Notes: generated by a model from the sequence alone, not told the origin. 64,000 nt of DNA from Tupaia tana (GCA_026018925.1 JAKSZU010000018.1:2930505-2994504), one strand, 5' to 3'. Shown: positions 1 through 9,764, counted from the first letter of the stretch. Translations and numbers: made by a program.

Positions 1-731
1 GCCTTCTTTGCCTCCCAGCCCTCTACCCTCTGCCTCCTCCTCTGCCTGCCCCTGCCAGGAAATTCCTCAGCCCCTGCTCTGCTTCACAGGTCCCAGACTA
101 CTCTGCAGACGGAGGCCTCCATGCTGCCGTTTCTGCAGACTCTGTCACAGCTCGGGGTCTAAGCACCTGAGCTGGGTGAGGTTGTAGAGAGCTCAGCGGG
201 GGTAGCGGGGGACAGCGGCCTGACCAGGGCCAGGAGCCTGGAGATGTGGCCCCTTACCTGGGACTTCGGTGAGGGGCTTCTCTTTCCCTGGGTGACCTCA
301 TCGCCACAGGGCCTTGGGTTCGAGAGGTCTGGTGAGAGATCACTGCTGGGAGACGGTGCTGAGAAGCATAGGCGGGGGTGTCAGACGCCGGGAGACAAGG
401 CCGCACCTCCTGGAACTGGACTAGGGAGTAAAACAACAGCGCCTGCGACACCCTCGGGCACCCCCAGAAGGCCCCGTACCTCCTCAGCACAGGACAGAGC
501 GCAATTATAAATGAGCGTAGCGCGGGAAGTGCGAGGCACGTTGGCCGTGCCAGGCCAGCACGGCGGGGTGTCCGTGCTCCTGAGGGAGAGGATGAACGTG
601 CTGGAACTGTCGCATCCTCCCACCCATACCTTGTAAAAGATGCCCTGAGTCGATCGTGGAAGGTAGACAAGAGAGCCGAGAGGCAATAAAAGCGCCTGCG
701 AGCCCCACTCAGAGCACTCAGCTGGCCAATC
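1..731. other. GC-rich unique DNA, no gene recognised
   Basis: Non-repetitive GC-rich sequence. Pyrimidine tracts followed by AG near 58 and 90 look like splice acceptors, but the frames that follow have no recognisable protein similarity. An AATAAA hexamer lies near 685 with no supporting gene model. No repeat family was identified. Confidence 0.4.
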
Positions 732-1862
732 GTGTCCCAGAGTCAGCACACACTTGTGCACACCTCCCTTCAGCCTGCGCACACGTGTGCACACTGTCCT
801 TCTGAGTCTGTGCACACACGCATGTGTGTACACCTCCCTTCTGAGTCTGCACACACACACGTACACACTGTCCTTCTGAGTCTGCGCACATACATGCACG
901 TGCACACTGTCCTTCTGAGTCTGCGCACACACACGACATGCACACCTCCCTTCTGAGTCTGTGCACACACACGTGCACACCTCCCTTCTGAGTCTGCGCA
1001 CACACACGACATGCACAACTCCCTTCTGAGTCTGCGCACATACATGCACGTTCACACCTCCCTTCTGAGTCTGTGCACACACACGACATGCACACCTCCC
1101 TTCTGAGTCTGCGCACACACACGACATGCACACCTCTCTTCTGAGTCTGCGCACACACACGCACATCTCCCTTCTGAGTCTGCACACACATGCGACATAG
1201 ATACCTCCCTTCTGAGTCTGCACACACACATGACATGCACACCTTCCTTATGAGTCTGCACACATACACGTGCACACCTCCCTTTTGAGTCTGCACACAC
1301 ACATGTGCACACCTTCTGAGTCTGCACACACACACATGCACACTTTCCTTCTGAGTCTCTGCACACACAGCATGCACACCTCCCTTTTGAGTCTGTACAC
1401 ACACACATGCATACCAACCTTCTGATTCTGCACAGACACACATGCACACGTTCCTTCTGAATCTATGGATATGCACGCACACACCTTCCTTCTGCGTCTG
1501 AGCACACACGCAACATACACACCTTTCTTCTAAGTCTATGCACGCACGCATGTGTGCACACCTCCCTTCTGAGTCTGTGTGCACATGTGTGCACACCTCC
1601 CTTCTGAATCTGCACATGGATGTGCACACCTTCCTTCTGAATCTGCACACACACACATGCACACCTCCCTTCTGAGTCTGCACACACATGTGTGCACACC
1701 TCCCTTTTGAATCTGCACATGCACGTGCACACCTTCCTTCTGAGTCTGTGCACACGTGTGCACACCTCCCTTCCAAGTCTGCATGCACCCACGTGCACAT
1801 CTTCCTTCTATGTCTACACACACACGTGTGCACACCTCCTGAGTCTGTGAACAAACGTGCAC
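732..1862. repeat. CA/CG-rich minisatellite, 30-39 bp unit, about 30 copies
   Basis: Each unit has a constant core, CCTTCTGAGTCTG, followed by a variable CA/CG/TG stretch such as GCGCACACACACGACATGC and then CACACCTC. Measured spacings between successive CTTCTGAG cores include 39, 38, 38 and 33 bp, so the unit length is unstable in the dinucleotide part. Cores degrade towards the 1862 end (CTTCTGAATCTG, CTTCTATGTCTA). Long stretches alternate purine and pyrimidine, a composition known to favour left-handed Z-DNA. On the minus strand the array is open in several frames and would read as a Cys/Val/Arg-rich repetitive peptide. That is a composition artefact and I do not call a gene. Confidence 0.93.
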
Positions 1863-2314
1863 AGCGCTGACATCTGCTGCCTTGGGTTACTAGCAGTGTT
1901 GCTCAGTGGTGAGGTCGTACTGCAGAGCCAGCCACCACAAAACCTCCATGTCCTCATGGCCATCTACCAGTGGGCAAGCCGGAGCCAGTGGGGCCCACCT
2001 GTGCGCCTGGGCTGGCCCACCTCGGCAGATCTAGGCAGGCTCAGCGGGGCCGGCAGGCGGCGGCTCAGCACTCTGCCTCCCATTCTCCTGTCGCGAGCCC
2101 AGGCATGTCCTCATGGCCATGGCAAAGGCACAGGAGAGCAAGCTCCAGTGTGAGCCCATGCGAGGCCCTCCATGCACCTCGGGGGCGGGCATCTACCCGC
2201 TGAAGCCCAGGGGAGGAGCCTGAACTCCTGACGCAGTGGGAGAGCTCTTCGCAGCCCTCAGTCGGGGCAAGGACATGGGAGGGGAGAGGACTGGGGCCGC
2301 CGACTCACCTGTCC
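1863..2314. other. Unique GC-rich DNA, no gene recognised
   Basis: Sequence between the minisatellite and the first MIR fossil. No repeat or coding signal was identified. Confidence 0.4.
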
Positions 2315-2396
2315 CATCAGTCTGGCCTTAGACAGGTCACTTCGCTGCACGGACTCGGTCTGCTCATCTGTGACCAGGGGTCAGGTCCCTATCTCA
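2315..2396 (-). mobile_element. MIR SINE fragment
   Basis: The complement of the MIR core is readable: a block like GACAGGTCACTTCGCTGC, then CTGCTCATCTGTGACCAGGG, then a remnant of the usual CCTCACAGG end. MIRs are tRNA-derived SINEs that spread before the placental radiation. This copy runs into a lineage-specific SINE at about 2397. Confidence 0.65.
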
Positions 2397-2502
2397 CAAC
2401 ACATGCATCCAGTATGATTCTCAAGCCTCCAGGTCTAGGACTTGAACTGTGATCAGCCATATGAGAGTCCAGCGCCTTAACTACCATGCCGCCGACTGGC
2501 TG
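2397..2502 (-). mobile_element. tRNA-derived SINE, 5' part only
   Basis: A minus-strand copy of the window's main SINE family. It includes the complement of the B-box region (GACTTGAACTGTGATC) and of the A-box region (CTTAACTACCATGCC). Only the tRNA-related part and the start of the body are present. A second, fuller SINE lies immediately beyond it, at 2520. Confidence 0.8.
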
Positions 2503-2519
2503 CAACACTATCTTTTTTT

Positions 2520-2770
2520 TTTTTTTAATGAAAGACTTCTGCTATAGGGCACATGTGTTTGCCAGAGAGAGAGGCAAACAGACAGAAAGTGAGAAATTGC
2601 CCCTGTAGGAGGGATGGCCACCCTGCAATCCCTTCAACTCCGTTCTCTCAGGATCTTGGGCGTGTATGCACACGCGCCGATGTTAAGATTTAAGCTGCCG
2701 GGTCTGAGACTCAAACCACAGTTGACTACGTGGGAGTCCAGCAAAATAACCTCTATGCCATCTGCTGGTC
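2520..2770 (-). mobile_element. tRNA-derived SINE, full length, with target-site duplication
   Basis: A complete minus-strand copy. The oligo-T at the left is the complement of the A-tail, followed by the complements of the GACAGAGAGACAG-type tail region, the body (GGAGGGATGGCCACCCTGC) and the tRNA-related head (CTCAAACCACAGTTGAC). It is flanked by a perfect direct repeat, CAACACTATCTTTTTTT, at 2503-2519 and 2771-2787. The exact T count of the duplication is ambiguous because it merges with the tail. The perfect flanks suggest a fairly recent insertion. Confidence 0.92.
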
Positions 2771-3235
2771 CAACACTATCTTTTTTTCCTAAGAGCCTAA
2801 TGCATTTAGGTATTTCCATTAGCCTGAGGAACGGATGCACACGTTTTCTTACTTTCGGCCAGATTTTTAAAAATCAGCCTTATTAAGCAGTCCGTGTCTT
2901 GAGGTGTAGTGCCCGTCCCAAATCAGTCTCACTGAAATTTATTTACGCTGAAATGTGCCCGTTTTAAACTTTGACAAATGTATACACCGAGTAGACATAA
3001 CCCCGACAAAGATCCCGTTTATTCCATTCATTCAATTTACTGCATTTAATTTGTATATAGTACGAGGTAGGATCAGGTCACTTTCCCCTGCATTTTTTCC
3101 CAATCACTGTCTCTCTCCAGGCAACACTGATCTGATTTCTGTCGCTAGACTGGCTCAGCCTGTTCTAGAACTTGCTGTACACGGGAGCACACAGTATGTA
3201 CCTTCTGTGTCTGGCTTCTTCCACACGGAATCATT

Positions 3236-3466
3236 TTTGTTTTGTTTCTTTAGAGAGATTTTTGCCATATGGTGCATGCACTCACTGGAGAGACAGAGAA
3301 TGAGAAATCGCCCCCCAGAAGGGATGGCCACGCCACAATCCCTTCTCTATTCTCCTCTAGGGATTTGGGGCACGCACGCACACAAACCACTGGGTCTAGG
3401 ACTTGAACTGCGGTCGGCCATGTGGGAGTCCAGCAGTATAACCTTTACACCAACTGCTGGTCCCTG
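3236..3466 (-). mobile_element. tRNA-derived SINE inside the old L1
   Basis: A minus-strand SINE with complements of the tail region (GGAGAGACAGAGAATGAGAA), the body (GGGATGGCCACGCCACAATC) and the head (GACTTGAACTGCGGTCGGCC). It is flanked by a near-perfect duplication, CACACGGAATCATT at 3222-3235 and CACACGGAGTCACT at 3467-3480, which lies within L1 sequence. This shows that it inserted after the L1. Confidence 0.9.
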
Positions 3467-3970
3467 CACACGGAGTCACTGTTCAGACTTGTCAGACACG
3501 TGTCCCCGCCTGTGCTGAGCGGTGCGGCGTCCAGCAATGCAGCGTGTCTGTTAGCTTACCGCTGGACACTCGGGTCAGGCCCAGCTTTTGATGTCAGTAA
3601 AACTGCTCTGCCTGTTTGCAGACAAATCTCTTCATGAAAATATGTTTTAATTTATCTTGGAAAAGACACGTAGGAGCAGCACTGCCAGGCCACCTGGTGA
3701 CTGACTTTTTAAGAAATCCTGCACAGCTTTTCAGCATGGCAGTGCCCAGCCATACCCGCACCGGCAAGTTCAGGTCTGGGCCGCCCCTCGTCCTCGCAGC
3801 CCTTGATAGCTGCGGCCTCTCATCTGGGCCATTCTGAACAGCAGGCGGTGCTGCCACACTGCAGTGTTAACCGGTGCTCCTGCTGACCAGTGCTGGGGCC
3901 ATCCCTCTGTGCCAGTGGACACGCTCTTCCTCGTGAGGCACCTGCTCAGAAGTAAAATGGGCGGGCTGTC

Positions 3971-4236
3971 TTTCTTTTGGAGATATTTTTTCTATAGGTC
4001 TCGTGCACTCACTGGACAGAGAGACAGAGAGACAGAAAGCTAGACCACTGCCCTACCCCGTCCCCAGGGAGATGATGGCCACACTGGCATCCCTTCTCCT
4101 CCACTCTCCTCTCGGGATCTTGGGCACACTTGCACACGTGCCCTGTGTGAGTTTTAAGCTGCTGGGTCTGGGATTCGAACCGCAGTCGGCCACGTGGGCG
4201 TCCAGCAGCGTATCCATTACACCATATGCTGCTCCC
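3971..4236 (-). mobile_element. tRNA-derived SINE inside the old L1
   Basis: A second minus-strand SINE within the same L1. The flanks ATGGGCGGGCTGTC (3957-3970) and ATGGGCTGGCTGCC (4237-4250) are a 14-bp target duplication with two differences. The head complement includes GGATTCGAACCGCAGTCGGC, a well-kept B box. The decayed duplication suggests that this copy is older than the one at 2520. Confidence 0.9.
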
Positions 4237-4711
4237 ATGGGCTGGCTGCCTGATTGCCGAGTTTTAACAGTCTCTGTGTGTTTTGGATATACGCCACTTT
4301 TCAGATATGCGTATTGGGAATATTTCTTGCAGTCTGTGACTGACTTTTTCATTTTTGATAATAGTTTTTAAAAAGCAAACGTTTTAATTTTGATAACCTA
4401 TTGGTTTCATTTCTGGTTAGTGACTTTCCAGTAAGTGTAAGAAATCTTTGCCTCGAGTTGGGGAGGATCTATTTCTTATGTCTTCTTCTAGAAGTCGTGT
4501 AGCTGTCGTCTGTGCATTTAGATCTTCAATACATCTTAAAAATATTATTTTGTATGTGGTGTGAGTTGGGTCAGGGCTTTTTGTCTTTTTGTCTTGTTTT
4601 GTTTTTCACATGGCCACCTAGCTGCTCTAGAGGAAGTGCTCTTCTAGTTCTGGAAGGTGGCGTACTGGCTTTTGTCTGATGGTTTGTCTGTACCACATCA
4701 CACGCTGCAAT

Positions 4712-5344
4712 ATTAGCAAGCAGGAACCCAGAAATAGACGGGTAGCAACCCCGAGACGACACTGTTGGGAGTGGAAACAACTCATTCTGGGCGAGCGCAC
4801 TGCCCTGGCAGCTAGAGGTTTGTGCTGCCCAGTCCCGGTAGGTGGCCCAGTGGTCACTGCTTCCCCAGATAAGGGATTTTTTCCAGTCTCTCTTGCAACT
4901 AGTGGTAAGCATGTGACCTAGTCCGGGCCCATGAGCCCAAGAGAAAGTGTGCTAGGGGACCCCTAAACAGAGCTCTTCTCCCGGTGAATGGAGAGATCAC
5001 GCCTCCAACTTCTTGCCTTTGGGAGCAGTCATTTAAGGATGCGGTCAAACAAACAAAAACGCCCTTCCACTAAAGGAGTCTGCGGAGAAGATCCAGAGAA
5101 CCGCGGAGATGCCCGGTGTCCTGGCGTCCCTGAGAAGCCACTCCGCTAGGAGATGCTGAACCCCAGGCGTCGGTGGGAGCATGGGTTGCGACGGATTCTG
5201 TGTTAGATGTGCTGCCTCAGTCGGCGTTTATTACGGGTTGTCAAAAAACGGAACGATGTCTTTTTTCCATGTTTTTCTGTGCAAAAATGCATCACGACTT
5301 TCCCGAAGACCCATACCCTACACTTCACCCTTTCCTTTGTCAGC
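4712..5344. other. No gene; possible unidentified old repeat at 4860-5000
   Basis: The stretch around 4880-4960 (CTCTTGCAACTAGTGGTAAG followed by CATGTGACCTAGTCCGGGCC) resembles an old mammalian interspersed repeat whose name I could not assign. The rest is unique DNA. Confidence 0.35.
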
Positions 5345-5457
5345 CTAGCTCCACTCATCCCTCAGGCCTCAGTTCGCAGAGGTTTCCTCGGGGTCCTCCC
5401 AGGTCCCCCGGACTCTCTCTCTGAACCTGGACATTTCCACATAGTAATTATCCCTGA
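5345..5457 (+). mobile_element. L2 LINE 3' fragment (tentative)
   Basis: A short stretch follows the order of the L2 3' region: ATCCCTCAGGCCTCAGTTCG, GAGGTTTCCTCGGGG, then ACATAGTAATTATCCCTGAT. It is heavily diverged. L2 is an ancient, inactive mammalian LINE. Confidence 0.45.
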
Positions 5458-5599
5458 TAAGATGAGGTGTGTGCTTAGCTGTAACACATCTCCCCTCAGG
5501 GAACACGACGTCTCTGCAGGCGGGGGCCAATCCTGCCCGAGGACCTCTGCTCTGCAAACAGTGCAGTACCTCCGCAAAGAGGTACCTGTGATGTCTGCC

Positions 5600-5946
5600 A
5601 TGGAGGGTGGGCAGGGGCTGCCTGGGTGGACGGGTGGGCGGATGGAGGGTGGGCAGGTGGGTGCCTGGGTGGGCGGGGAGCGGTGAGTGGATGGACGAGT
5701 GTGTGGCCAGATGGAGGGTGGGCAGGGGCTGCCTGGGTGGACGGGTAGGCGGATGGAGGGTGGGCAGGGGCTGCCTGGGTGGACAGGTAGGCGGATGGAG
5801 GGTGGGCAGGGGCTGCCTGGGTGGACGGGTAGGCGGATGGAGGGTGGGCAGGGGCTGCCTGGGTGGGCGGGGAGCGGTGAGTGGATGGACGAGTGTGTGG
5901 GCGGATGGAGGGTGGGCAGGGGCTGCCTGGGTGGACGGACTGATTG
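5600..5946. repeat. GC-rich minisatellite, 42-bp unit with a 69-bp long variant
   Basis: The units begin ATGGAGGGTGGGCAG at 5600, 5642, 5711, 5753, 5795, 5837 and 5905, giving spacings of 42, 69, 42, 42, 42 and 68. The two long units share an insertion containing GGGGAGCGGTGAGTGGATGG, so the array has a higher-order pattern and not simple random slippage. Because 42 is a multiple of 3, every frame without a stop in one unit stays open. The Gly/Trp-rich and Pro/His-rich frames through the array are therefore not evidence of a protein. Confidence 0.95.
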
Positions 5947-5954
5947 GCACTGCC

Positions 5955-6041
5955 TCTGACTGCATGATTGCGGGCAACCCACTTCCCCTTTGTAGGCTGT
6001 AGTTTCCTCATCTGTAGGATAAGGAGATTGAACTAGGTGGA
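5955..6041 (-). mobile_element. MIR SINE fragment
   Basis: The complement of the MIR core: GGGCAACCCACTTCCCC, then AGTTTCCTCATCTGTAGGAT, followed by AAGGAGATTGAACTAGGTGG. This order is typical of MIR read on the opposite strand. It abuts the minisatellite. Confidence 0.75.
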
Positions 6042-6789
6042 ATCTGAGAGTCCTCCCGCCACCAGCTCTCCATGAAATGGAACCCAGACCTCGGTGTGGC
6101 TCTGTTTTCAGGCTGGCCCTTCCCCTCGCATCCATTGTTTTGCACAATAGCTGGTGCCCGTGCAGTTGTTCCAGCTCGTTCCCTGGAAGCACCCCGTGGA
6201 AGGCAGCCGGAAGCAGTCGCCTTGACGACGCGGAATGCCAGGTGCAGCGGTTCCCAGAGGCGGAAAGGTGCGGGGCCTGGAGGTTTCTTCGAGATGCCGA
6301 GTCCCCGGCTCACTGCTGCAATCAGGGGCAGCACCCGGATGGGCTGGCAGTCGCCGCAGGAGAGGCCACACCTTACCAGCCTGCACGCCGACACACGAGT
6401 CACCTGAGGCAACGGCAGGTAAGACGGAAAGGCCTTCCTCAGATTACAGGCTCGACCAGTGCGATTCTTGCGTTGCCCACAGTGTGGGCTTGCATCTGCA
6501 TGGCGGGTGCTGCACTGGCCTAACCCTGGACATCAGACTGCACGAAGGGAGAGCAGCCCAGAACCCCGGCGTACACACGCGTGTGCTCCATCACCTCATC
6601 GTAGCTCACACCGGGAGCAAAGGCAATGGCGAGCCCCGCCCCTCCAACCGTCCTTCCTGCCATTTCTTCGTGGAGTCCCAGCGGCTCAGCACGCCCTCCC
6701 TCCTCTGCAAGGACTGTGAGAGTTTGCAGAGCCCGCCATGCCAGCAGCAGGGACGGGGGTGTCGCCTGCTCCCTCCAGTCCTCACAGCA
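6042..6789. other. Unique GC-rich DNA, no gene recognised
   Basis: Open frames are present on both strands with no recognisable domain or repeated structure. Confidence 0.4.
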
Positions 6790-6930
6790 GCTCTGCAGCG
6801 TCTGTTCTCATTCTCATTTGACAGACAGCTGAGCAGGATCTGAGGATGCTTGCACTTGGCCGTGGTCACGCAAGCTGAAGTGACAGGCCTGGGACGTGCA
6901 CCCAGGTCTGAGCCTCTAGAGCTGGGCACG
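6790..6930 (+). mobile_element. MIR SINE fragment
   Basis: MIR core in forward orientation: CATTTGACAGACAGCTGAG, then CTTGGCCGTGGTCACGCAAG, then a tail resembling the GGATTTGAACCCAGG region (GGGACGTGCACCCAGG). Diverged but in the right order. Confidence 0.7.
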
Positions 6931-7410
6931 TGTGCCACCCCAGCTGGCTAACAGTGACCATCCGTGGCAGGGGCGGTGAGGGACCAGAGGCTGGAGTCAG
7001 TCAGGTGAGCCGGCTGCTCGTGACAGGCCTCCTTCCTGACCCCCGGCGGGTGAGCAGAGCTGAGTGACAGCCGTCCGGAGCGGGGCCACACCTGGGGTTC
7101 TCGCAACTCTCGACTGGAACCCAGAGACTCTGCCCTGAATTGCCGCGAATCTCTCTGTGGCAGAGATGAGACCTGTTTGCAACCACGAGAAAGGGTGTTT
7201 ACAAGAAAGGGCGGGGAGGCGGGGGTGCAGCAGTGGGGCCTTCACACCTGCTTTCCCATCTCAGGGTGGAGATCAGGGACCCACCGAAACGCCTCCTCGG
7301 AGCGTCAGTGCGGCCCGACCAGCTCCGGCCTCCAGCCTTCTCGTCCCAGGAGATACTATAAGGGCATTTCAAGATGGTTGTGAAAAACGGCGTTCAAATA
7401 TGAGATTACT
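6931..7410. other. Unique GC-rich DNA, no gene recognised
   Basis: No repeat family or coding feature was seen. Confidence 0.35.
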
Positions 7411-7674
7411 GAGGGCCAGCAGGTGGCAAAGTGCTTGAGGTGCCAGACTCCCACGTGACCAACCACGGTTCGAGTCCCAGACCCAGCAGCTTGAAACTCA
7501 CATCAGGCGCATGTGTGCATGCCCAAAATCCAGAGAGGGAATGGAGGAGCAGAAATCGCAGCATGGCCATCCCCTCTGGGGAGTGATTTCTCACTTGTGC
7601 TCAATCTCCCTCTGTTTCTCCAGCGAGCATACATGCCCTACAGCAAAAAATACCTCTCTCTAAAAAAAAAAAAA
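7411..7674 (+). mobile_element. tRNA-derived SINE, full length
   Basis: A forward copy of the main SINE family. It starts GGCCAGCAGGTGGC and has an A-box-like block near 7415-7430 and a B box, GGTTCGAGTCC, at about 7467-7477. A body with CATGCCCAAAATCC and GGAATGGAGGAGCAG follows, then a pyrimidine-rich CTCC/CTCT region and an A13-type tail ending near 7674. The family structure (tRNA head, unrelated body, CT-rich segment, A-tail) is typical of an L1-mobilised SINE. Confidence 0.93.
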
Positions 7675-8530
7675 CAAGTCTCAGCATTTGTGTGTGTGCA
7701 TGTGTGTGCGTGTGAGTTTACTCTGGTGCAAACAAATGTGAATGCTGAGGTTAGTGTTACCGTCCGTGCACTTCCTGAAGACCGCGGTACCCACGGTTCC
7801 CTCCTCCCAGCTGTGACAGTTACCAGCCGCTGCCAGCTTCCCTAACCCACATGGCCTTCAAGGTACGCGAGCCTTTCAGCGGCTGTCCCGGGGCTGACCT
7901 GAGGCCGTAGCTTCCGCACGAGGCCTGTGTCATGCGGCTCTCGCCGAAGGTTCTGAACTTGCTAGATCATCTCGGGGGAGCTGCCTGGTGTACCCTGCCA
8001 CTCTTCTGCAAAGCCCTGCAGTAATTCCAATCCACGCATTGTCGAGGGAGTCTTATCCGGTGGGAATAATGGACACTGTTCTCTAGCCACATTCCCAAAT
8101 TAAAACAAAAAAAATCGGACAGTTAGTCCCCCACAATCCTAGCTCAATAAATAGAATCAGCGGATGGGGGTGAAAATCACACGGCCAAGCAGCCCATCTG
8201 AACCCGGAGTCTGCAGCCCGGGTTCTCCGGGGAAGGCACGCCTCTGTCACCACGCTATTACCCAGCCAGCCGTTAGGAAGCAACCCCTCCTGACAGTCAC
8301 AGCAGCTCAGTGTGCTCCCAGAGGCCACGCTTCCAGGAGGGCTGGGCAGAGCCTGCCGGCAGCCCGCGCCTGGCCAGCCCTCGCGTCGTGCTCGGCGGAG
8401 CTGCCCTGCGACGCCAGAGACCCGCCGTGGCTCTTTCCCTTGCTGCGTTGTCCTGCTTCCTGCTCTGCACATCTCCTTCCCAGGCTTTTCCTCTTCTCTG
8501 AGGTGAATGTGTGTGTGGGGGGAGGAGTGT
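7675..8530. other. TG-rich patch, then unique DNA
   Basis: A short TG-rich patch lies at about 7690-7712. The rest has no identified repeat or gene. An AT-rich segment near 8095-8160 is unassigned. Confidence 0.4.
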
Positions 8531-8645
8531 CTTCAAAAAGTTCGTGGAAAACATGCATTATAATAAAAATTATGCCAGGATTTCCACAATTTTTGCGCCC
8601 AAATAAACTCAGACTTCGATTTCATTTTCCATGAGTTTTGTGAAG
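8531..8645 (+). mobile_element. 115-bp non-autonomous DNA transposon with terminal inverted repeats
   Basis: The left end, CTTCAAAAAGTTCGTGGAAA, and the right end, TTTTCCATGAGTTTTGTGAAG read in reverse complement, are imperfect inverted repeats of about 21 bp. The interior is AT-rich, in sharp contrast to the GC-rich surroundings. A second copy of nearly the same length (116 bp) lies at 16545-16660 and a partial inverted copy at 51083-51165, so this is a repeat family and not a chance hairpin. The design fits a MITE-like element, perhaps mariner-derived. I cannot name the family with certainty. Confidence 0.75.
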
Positions 8646-9455
8646 TCCTGTCATATTTCCTTCTCTGCATGAGACCCGCTGACCTCAGTGGGATCACTCT
8701 AGAGAGTCAAAACTCAGGGCCGAAGATTTCACATTGCAGAATGAAGCTGCGCGGTCCTGTGGCCAGCCCCGAGGGCAGGCAGGCGCCGCGGGGACAGTCC
8801 CTCACGCGGCGGGGCCCGGCCACAGCAAGGCCTCCGGGGTGACGCCCGGAGAGGTGCCGCGAAGGTGCAGGCAGATCCTAAGGAAACGCCACCTTCGCAG
8901 CAAAGCGTGGCGACGCCCTGACCGTCACCAACTATGGGGTTATCAAGCCGACAGACGGCGGCGGCTGGAAAGCAGGGGTGTGCCGTAATTAAGGAGCATC
9001 TCTGGGGAAAACAGCTAATGCCAAGGAATGTCCAGGCCCCAGGTAACTGCGGGGAGGCACGGGGGCGAGAGGGGCCTGGGGCTGTCCGCAGCCTCCGCGT
9101 CCCCGCACAGAGCCAGCCTCGCGCGCCTTCGCCGAGCCATCCCTGCGGCCCCGAGGTCGGGTCTGTCATGCTCTAGCCCGAGGCTCCGAGTCACCCGCTA
9201 ACCCAGCTCCACTCCGCAGCCCGCGTCCAGGAAACCCAGACTCCAGGTCTCACTGGACGCCATGACGAAACGTGGACACCAGACTTGTCAGGATGGCCGC
9301 CAGTGGAGACAGGGACAGACAGCGTGCCCAAGAGCACGGACACTGCGCACCAGGCGGGGCGTGCCTGGGGCCAGAACACGCAGTGACATGGCTCCTGCCC
9401 GTCAGCTCCAGGAGGGAGAGGAGAGCGAGGAGGGGAGGACGGACGAGAGTGTAGC
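8646..9455. other. CpG-rich unique DNA with a small AT-rich island
   Basis: CpG-dense DNA. Around 8980-9035 an AT-richer block (CCGTAATTAAGGAGCATC, then GGAAAACAGCTAATGCC) stands out from the flanks and could be a conserved non-coding element. No gene was recognised. Confidence 0.35.
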
Positions 9456-9463
9456 TGGAGGAG

Positions 9464-9495
9464 GGGTGTGTGTGTGTGTGAGTGTGTGTGTGTCT
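9464..9495. repeat. (GT)n microsatellite
   Basis: A run of TG dinucleotides with an AG interruption. Simple repeat. Confidence 0.9.
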
Positions 9496-9524
9496 ACATG
9501 TGGAGGGCTGTGTAGTCTCAGCTG

Positions 9525-9755
9525 GGGCTGCCACCACGCGCCGTGGACTGGCGGCTTACTCAGCAGACATTTACGCCTCGGAGTCCCAGAAGCAGAGGTC
9601 TGAGACCCGCGCGGCAGAGCTGACCTGACCTGAGTGTCTCCTTACAAGGGTACCGGCCCCTCCATGAGGGCTCTACCCACGTGGCCTGCTGACTGCTCTA
9701 GGGGCTACTCCTCACACCGTCATGCCAGGGTGAGGACTTCGGTGTAGCATACGTA
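9525..9755 (+). mobile_element. Old interspersed repeat, L1 3'-UTR type (tentative)
   Basis: The order GGGCTGCCACCACGCGCC, GACTGGCGGCTTACTCAGCA, ACATTTACGCCTC, then CTCCATGAGGGCTCTACCC matches a common old mammalian repeat. Its consensus reads roughly as GGCTGCCATAACA, then GACTGGGTGGCTTA, then ATTCATGAGGGCTCCACCC. I recall it as L1-associated but cannot fix the subfamily from memory. Confidence 0.55.
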
Positions 9756-9764
9756 CATGCAGAC

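Larger units (their letters stand above)
2880..4711 (-). mobile_element. Old L1 (L1M type) ORF2/3' region, split by two SINEs
   Basis: The reverse complement of mammalian L1 can be followed in order through 2880-3235, 3467-3970 and 4237-4711. Landmarks are TTTGACAAATGTATACAC, CAGGCAACACTGATCTGATT, GTATGTACCTTCTGTGTCTG, TGAAAATATGTTTTAATTT, GTAAAATGGGCGGGCTGTC, GGATATACGCC, GTTTTAATTTTGATAACC, TTTAGATCTTCAATACATC and GTATGTGGTGTGAGTTGGG. The order matches the known L1M consensus on the complementary strand. The middle block (3480-3960) is strongly GC-enriched relative to the family. Frames are badly decayed, and the copy is an inactive fragment. Confidence 0.85.

Noticed and set aside
1-130. 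Possible coding exon after a pyrimidine tract and AG
   Set aside because: No recognisable protein, no clear donor site in frame, and similar tracts are frequent in this GC-rich DNA.
718-1854. 378-codon Cys/Val-rich minus-strand frame resembling a keratin-associated or metallothionein-like repeat protein
   Set aside because: Composition is dictated by CA/TG dinucleotides and the CTTCTGAG core. Four other frames in the same array are also open, and unit lengths (38, 33) are not multiples of 3.
5362-6192. Pro/His-rich minus-strand frame over the 42-bp array
   Set aside because: Again a stop-free unit with a length divisible by 3. The flanks have no domain or exon signals.
7460-7480. Possible tRNA gene from the B-box motif GGTTCGAGTCC
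   Set aside because: The motif is the tRNA-derived head of a SINE with body and A-tail attached. No cloverleaf with paired acceptor arms was seen here or in other copies.
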